This document shows, in pieces, positions 60,993 to 64,000 of a stretch of DNA of 64,000 nucleotides. Source of the stretch: Dryocola sp036489025. GTDB taxonomy: Bacteria; Pseudomonadota; Gammaproteobacteria; Enterobacterales; Enterobacteriaceae. The position numbers and the translations under genes were made by a program. Each line of letters opens with the position of its first letter. Position 1 is the stretch's first letter. The stretch covers positions 1 through 64,000 of the forward strand of contig DASXGN010000013.1 of the NCBI GenBank assembly GCA_036489025.1, read 5' to 3'. A model generated the notes under the pieces. That model saw only the letters and a list, made by a program, of their open reading frames with translations. It did no database searches and was not told where the DNA came from.

Positions 60993-61778
60993 ATGCTGTT
61001 CCATCATTATGTCATTAATGACGATCTTGTTTTTTATCCGCACAAGAGAATAATACATTGCATCAGCACGAAGAAAAAAACCGTGCTGCATACATCAGGG
61101 TCGCTATGTTTAAAACTAATAGTAGATAAAAAAGGACACACGGTCACTCAAGCTGAAATTATGGACATTGGTTGGGGAAACAGAGTGGTGACCCAGGCAT
61201 CTTATTATCAGTGCCTGGTCAATTTAAGAAAACAAATTCTTGATACGGGCTTTACTGAAAACGTCGTCGTTACGGTGCCGCGCGAAGGCATTCGTCTCAA
61301 TGACGAACTGAAGGTTAAGATTGTCAGTCCAGCGCCTTCACCAGAACTTGTTCCCACGGACGAATCCGAACTGAAACCGCCGCCAGAATGGCAACCTGAA
61401 CGCCAGATGCCTGTGGTGTACAAGCACTCACTTTCTATGAAATATAGAAAATATCCTTTACAAATCACTCTGCTTTGTATGACAGCCATTATTTCGATGT
61501 TCGCTATTTATATCTACAAAAACAGTAACAGCTTTCAAGCTGATAAATACGCTTTCTCTGCTTACCCAGGGATCGAAAAGTGTTATCAATTCTCAAAGCA
61601 AACCGCAAGATCGCTCAGAGCACAGTCCGCTGAAATATTAAAAAACTATGGTTATACCTGCAAACCTGATAAGAAGTATTTAATCCACAAACTTGTTTCC
61701 TCTCCCCAACTGTCGTTTTTTATTTGCCATGACGACAAAAAAAGAAAACATTGCAAATCTGCAACTATTATTCAATAG
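60993..61778 (+). CDS. ToxR/CadC-like membrane-bound winged-helix regulator
   Basis: The 261-residue protein has an N-terminal winged-helix domain (about 1-105: LVFYPHKRIIHCIS, GSLCLKLIVDKKGHTVTQAEIMDIGWGNR, ASYYQCLVNLRKQILD, VVTVPREGIRLNDE). A Pro-rich linker (about 110-145) precedes a single transmembrane helix (about 155-180, ITLLCMTAIISMFAIYIY) and a short periplasmic domain with Cys pairs. It resembles LafZ in layout only. Regulators of this kind often control adhesion genes. Confidence 0.85.
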   Translation: MLFHHYVINDDLVFYPHKRIIHCISTKKKTVLHTSGSLCLKLIVDKKGHTVTQAEIMDIGWGNRVVTQASYYQCLVNLRKQILDTGFTENVVVTVPREGIRLNDELKVKIVSPAPSPELVPTDESELKPPPEWQPERQMPVVYKHSLSMKYRKYPLQITLLCMTAIISMFAIYIYKNSNSFQADKYAFSAYPGIEKCYQFSKQTARSLRAQSAEILKNYGYTCKPDKKYLIHKLVSSPQLSFFICHDDKKRKHCKSATIIQ

Positions 61779-61786
61779 CCTACATC

Positions 61787-62221
61787 ATGACTAAATACTG
61801 CCTTATATTCATTGTACTATTACTCCCAAATTTAGCACTGGCTGGCAATATAAAATGCCTGGCCAATCATTCGCTTATGCATCATGATGCACGTATGGAT
61901 GCATCTTACTTCTTTCATCTAAAGAATAATGCTGGCGTTCTAAAAGTGGATGGCATATTTAAAACTGGAAATCACGCAGAACACATCAGCCGGGAAATCA
62001 ACTTTAGCTATAATCAAGCCAATAGCGTCTACACGATGACGAATACCAAACTAATAAAATACCCAATTGAAAATGTCGACGCAAAAAAAATGGCTGAACA
62101 CTACCCCGAGTTCTTTCTGAAAGAAGGGGCAACGATTACGCTACAGTTTATTCCCTTCGATAAGCACAGCTACAACGTGACCTTTAACCACTCGCTGTTA
62201 TTCTATTGTTACAAACTCTAA
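61787..62221 (+). CDS. Exported small protein paired with the ToxR-like regulator
   Basis: The protein is 144 residues from the ATG at 61787, 8 bases after the regulator stop. It has a clear signal peptide (MTKYCLIFIVLLLPNLALAG, cleaved near residue 19-20) and a periplasmic domain with two Cys and several His. As with ToxR/ToxS, a small periplasmic partner gene follows the membrane regulator directly, so a sensing role is likely. I do not recognise the family. Confidence 0.75.
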   Translation: MTKYCLIFIVLLLPNLALAGNIKCLANHSLMHHDARMDASYFFHLKNNAGVLKVDGIFKTGNHAEHISREINFSYNQANSVYTMTNTKLIKYPIENVDAKKMAEHYPEFFLKEGATITLQFIPFDKHSYNVTFNHSLLFYCYKL

Positions 62222-62389
62222 TGATAGAAATACAGGCTGGCTTATTCGTTTTCACTGTTGTTATCGCCACGTCATGCCTGCGATAGCGGTATTTTAATTC
62301 CACTTTGCGAGAAACCTCGCAGGGATGAAATGCAATATTGAAATACGCGATTCTTTGCTTGTGAGCCCCAATCCCGCACGCTAGTCTAT

Positions 62390-62450
62390 TTTTGCACCAG
62401 CGAACTCTGGTGCCGGGCGTAGGAACCCGTTAGAGACACCGGCGGCAAGC
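62390..62450 (+). ncRNA. C4-like antisense RNA (P4/P1 phage type)
   Basis: A hairpin GCACCAG/CTGGTGC (62394-62400, 62407-62413) is followed by GCCGG (62412-62416)/CCGGC (62439-62443) enclosing GGG and CCC, the layout of C4 antisense RNAs of phages P1, P7 and P4. Two loop elements are complementary to the following leader: CACCAGCG (62396-62403) pairs with CGCTGGTG at 62509-62516, and GTAGGAA (62419-62425) pairs with TTCCTAC at 62557-62563. C4 RNA acts by such pairing to block the downstream gene. Confidence 0.65.
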
Positions 62451-62501
62451 TAGCTATTAGCTTTGTATTAACGCAACACCTGCACACCTTTATCCTGACC
62501 C

Positions 62502-62639
62502 ATGGTGACGCTGGTGGGACAGCCTCAGCGCTGGCCGGTTTTTCCGATGTCCGGTATTCCTACTCCCACCAGCGCTACCACCTGCAAGCGTAGGAATCTC
62601 AGTGGCAGCCATATACACGAAACATTGGAGCTTAACGTC
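62502..62639 (+). other. Ash-like leader open frame
   Basis: From the ATG at 62502 a frame reads MVTLVGQPQRWPVFPMSGIP and continues as TPTSATTCKRRNLSGSHIH, a pattern typical of the Ash-like/icd-like peptides of P4-type satellites, and runs in frame into the gene that starts at 62640. It contains the C4 target elements and a perfect 10-bp inverted repeat (62510-62519 with 62564-62573). It is probably a translated leader whose reading is controlled by the C4-like RNA. Confidence 0.55.
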
Positions 62640-63068
62640 ATGATGACAAACATAAAACCTATCCCTACTCGCCCTGCCGCTGTTCATATGACCCTGGAAT
62701 TCTTCGAGCTGCTGGACACCTGTGAAGCGCTGGCGAAAGAGCTGGCAGACCCCGCCAGCAAACCCTATCGGCAGACGCTTTATATTCGCCTCGCCGACGA
62801 CCTGGCCGGGATAGAAGCCGAGCAGGAAAAACCGCTCACGCAGCAGCAGGTCGACTGCCTGACGGTTGCTGAGCTTATAGCAACCCAGCCGCAGCACATT
62901 GCCGGCAACTCAGCCTTACTCCGCCAGCATTGCAGTGCCTTAACAAAAGTTTTACGCGCCCAGCAGCAAACGTCGGAGGTCAATGACACACTTAACGCTC
63001 TGCTCTGCAAAATGGTCAATCTGCTGATTGATGATTTGTTGACGCCGCGTCCTGCAAAGGCAGACTGA
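62640..63068 (+). CDS. Small phage-satellite-type protein behind the ash-like leader
   Basis: The protein is 142 residues from the ATG at 62640 (GGAG 9 bases upstream; a second ATG follows directly). It is all-helical and soluble, with MTNIKPIPTRPAAVHMTLEFFELLDTCEALAKELAD at the start. Proteins of this general kind follow ash-like leaders in P4-type elements. No catalytic motif is seen and the function is unknown. It lies alone with no phage structural or integrase genes nearby. Confidence 0.65.
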   Translation: MMTNIKPIPTRPAAVHMTLEFFELLDTCEALAKELADPASKPYRQTLYIRLADDLAGIEAEQEKPLTQQQVDCLTVAELIATQPQHIAGNSALLRQHCSALTKVLRAQQQTSEVNDTLNALLCKMVNLLIDDLLTPRPAKAD

Positions 63069-63127
63069 GGGCTAAAACGGTGGATGCGCGAGCGCCTGTC
63101 CACCCCTCCTCTCCGGCCCCACAGGGC

Positions 63128-63466
63128 TCAATACCGATAAAACCAATAGCCAGCCGCAGCTATCAGCGCCACATTCACCGCCACGCTGAGGGCAAAATAG
63201 GTTCTGAACGGCTGCTTTTGGGTTTTATGGCGAAAAAGCTGCTGAGCGAGAATGCCGCCAACCCAGCCGCCAACAAAGCCAAACGTCAGCAGGGTAAGTT
63301 CCGGCACCCTGCGCCAGGCTTTGACCGCCGCCAGCTTATCCGTGCCGTAAATCGCCAGCGTCAGCAGGTTGGCAAACAGAAACCACATCGCCACGGGATG
63401 CGGCAGAAATGCGCTGCCGGTCGCCGCCAGCAGCAAAAGCAAATAACAGAAACGATTAAAATTCAT
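63128..63466 (-). CDS. DUF1294 family inner-membrane protein
   Basis: The 112-residue protein has about three hydrophobic helices and the family signature LTLAIYGTDKLAAVKAWRRVPELTLLTFGFVGGWVGGILAQQLFRHKTQKQPFR. These proteins are widespread and of unknown function. It is encoded toward the satellite-type gene. Confidence 0.9.
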   Translation of the reverse strand: MNFNRFCYLLLLLAATGSAFLPHPVAMWFLFANLLTLAIYGTDKLAAVKAWRRVPELTLLTFGFVGGWVGGILAQQLFRHKTQKQPFRTYFALSVAVNVALIAAAGYWFYRY

Positions 63467-63674
63467 ATTATTAGTCGGATTGAGGCCGATTCAGCCATCG
63501 TCAGAAATCATGGCGCAACTATACCGGAGCGGGCTAAATCCGTCAGCCTTCCATGGTTGACCCAATCCCATCGATAATTGACCTTAAGCCAGCGGCGCAA
63601 TAGCCTGAATTCATCATAATGAGCATCACAGGCCACATGGTCCCCCCTCATTATCTGGAAACAGGAGCGTATAA

Positions 63675-64000
63675 ATGAAAATCACCCAGGTTCGTAACGC
63701 CACTCAGCTTATTACCTTTGCCGGGAAGACGTTCCTTATCGACCCGATGCTGTCGCCTAAAGATACTTACCCCGGCTTTGCCGGCACGCTGCTGTCCGAT
63801 ATTCGTATTCCGATGGTCGAGCTGCCGCTGGGTATTGAAACGCTGCTGGACGTGGACGCCATCATCGTGACGCATACACATCTGGATCACTGGGACGACG
63901 CGGCTGTCGCCCACATTCCAAAAGGAAAGCTGATTTACGTGCAGAATGAAGGCGACGAACGCCTTCTCCGCTCGCAGGGTTTCACTCATCTGCGGGTGCT
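63675..64000 (+). CDS. Metallo-beta-lactamase-fold hydrolase, N-terminal part (runs off window)
   Basis: The first 108 codons are visible, starting at the ATG at 63675 with AGGAG 8 bases upstream. The metal-binding motif T-H-T-H-L-D-H-W-D-D (about residues 66-75) follows IIVTHT and is of the UlaG/YcbL-like type. The sequence starts KITQVRNATQLITFAGKTFLIDPML, typical of cytoplasmic MBL hydrolases that act on small phosphorylated or lactone substrates. The C-terminal part and the substrate cannot be judged. Confidence 0.85.
   Translation, partial: MKITQVRNATQLITFAGKTFLIDPMLSPKDTYPGFAGTLLSDIRIPMVELPLGIETLLDVDAIIVTHTHLDHWDDAAVAHIPKGKLIYVQNEGDERLLRSQGFTHLRV

Noticed and set aside
41608..64000. 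Direct repeat of the argU 3' end marking an island boundary
   Set aside because: No convincing second copy was found by eye in the window.
1..64000. CRISPR arrays, rRNA genes or intact insertion sequences
   Set aside because: No spaced direct repeats, rRNA-like sequence or transposase frames were seen.

Overview
The window comes from an enterobacterium (order Enterobacterales, probably family Enterobacteriaceae). The evidence is a folD-ybcJ pair of very close E. coli type beside an argU tRNA(Arg, UCU), a complete Flag-2 (lateral) flagellar gene set, a MalI/MalX-like sugar locus, a chaperone-usher fimbrial operon and YbdN/YbdM (IbrA/IbrB)-like genes. The genus cannot be fixed from the sequence alone.

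Region 1 (1-35.7 kb) is a Flag-2 lateral flagellar locus. From the left edge it holds the start of the lateral flagellin gene (lafA, running off the window). Next come a ToxR-like membrane regulator (lafZ) with an overlapping small membrane-anchored partner, lafW, and the rod/hook operon flgBCDEFGHIJKL read leftward from a near-perfect sigma-54 promoter. flgA, flgM and flgN read rightward. At the far end are the basal-body and export operon fliEFGHIJ behind the sigma-54 activator lafK, and the divergent fliMNPQR-flhBA operon. The chain of control suggested by the sequence is lafK plus sigma-54 for structural genes, and FlgM/sigma-28 for the late gene lafA. A consensus CRP site lies between lafA and lafZ.

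Inside this locus (13.95-22.1 kb) sits a flagellin-modification island. It holds a FliB-like lysine methylase (lafV), a GT2/GT25-like two-domain glycosyltransferase, and a fusion of a degenerate GT2 domain to a CDP-glycerol glycerophosphotransferase-like domain. A visibly AT-rich insert adds a SAM methyltransferase, a GT80 sialyltransferase-like protein with all key residues, a TagB/TagF-type glycerophosphotransferase and a TagD-type CDP-glycerol synthase. Together they suggest that the lateral flagellum, or another surface structure, carries a glycerol-phosphate and possibly nonulosonic-acid glycan. This is the best candidate for an undescribed system here.

Region 2 (35.7-41.6 kb) is housekeeping and metabolic: an LprI-like periplasmic protein, a small unknown protein, a MalI-like repressor with a MalX/PtsG-like PTS permease and a tandem palindromic operator, ybcJ, folD and argU.

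Region 3 (41.6-62.3 kb) is an accessory, surface-adhesion island downstream of argU. It contains two AIDA-type autotransporters, an overlapping EAL/GGDEF gene pair for c-di-GMP turnover, a five-gene fimbrial operon, a LuxR-type regulator, an IbrA/IbrB-type pair and a second ToxR-like regulator with an exported partner. No integrase or transposase gene is visible.

Region 4 (62.3-64 kb) has a P4/P1-phage-like C4 antisense RNA and ash-like leader in front of a small gene, a DUF1294 membrane protein and the start of a metallo-beta-lactamase-fold hydrolase cut by the window edge. I saw no rRNA, CRISPR array or intact insertion sequence.
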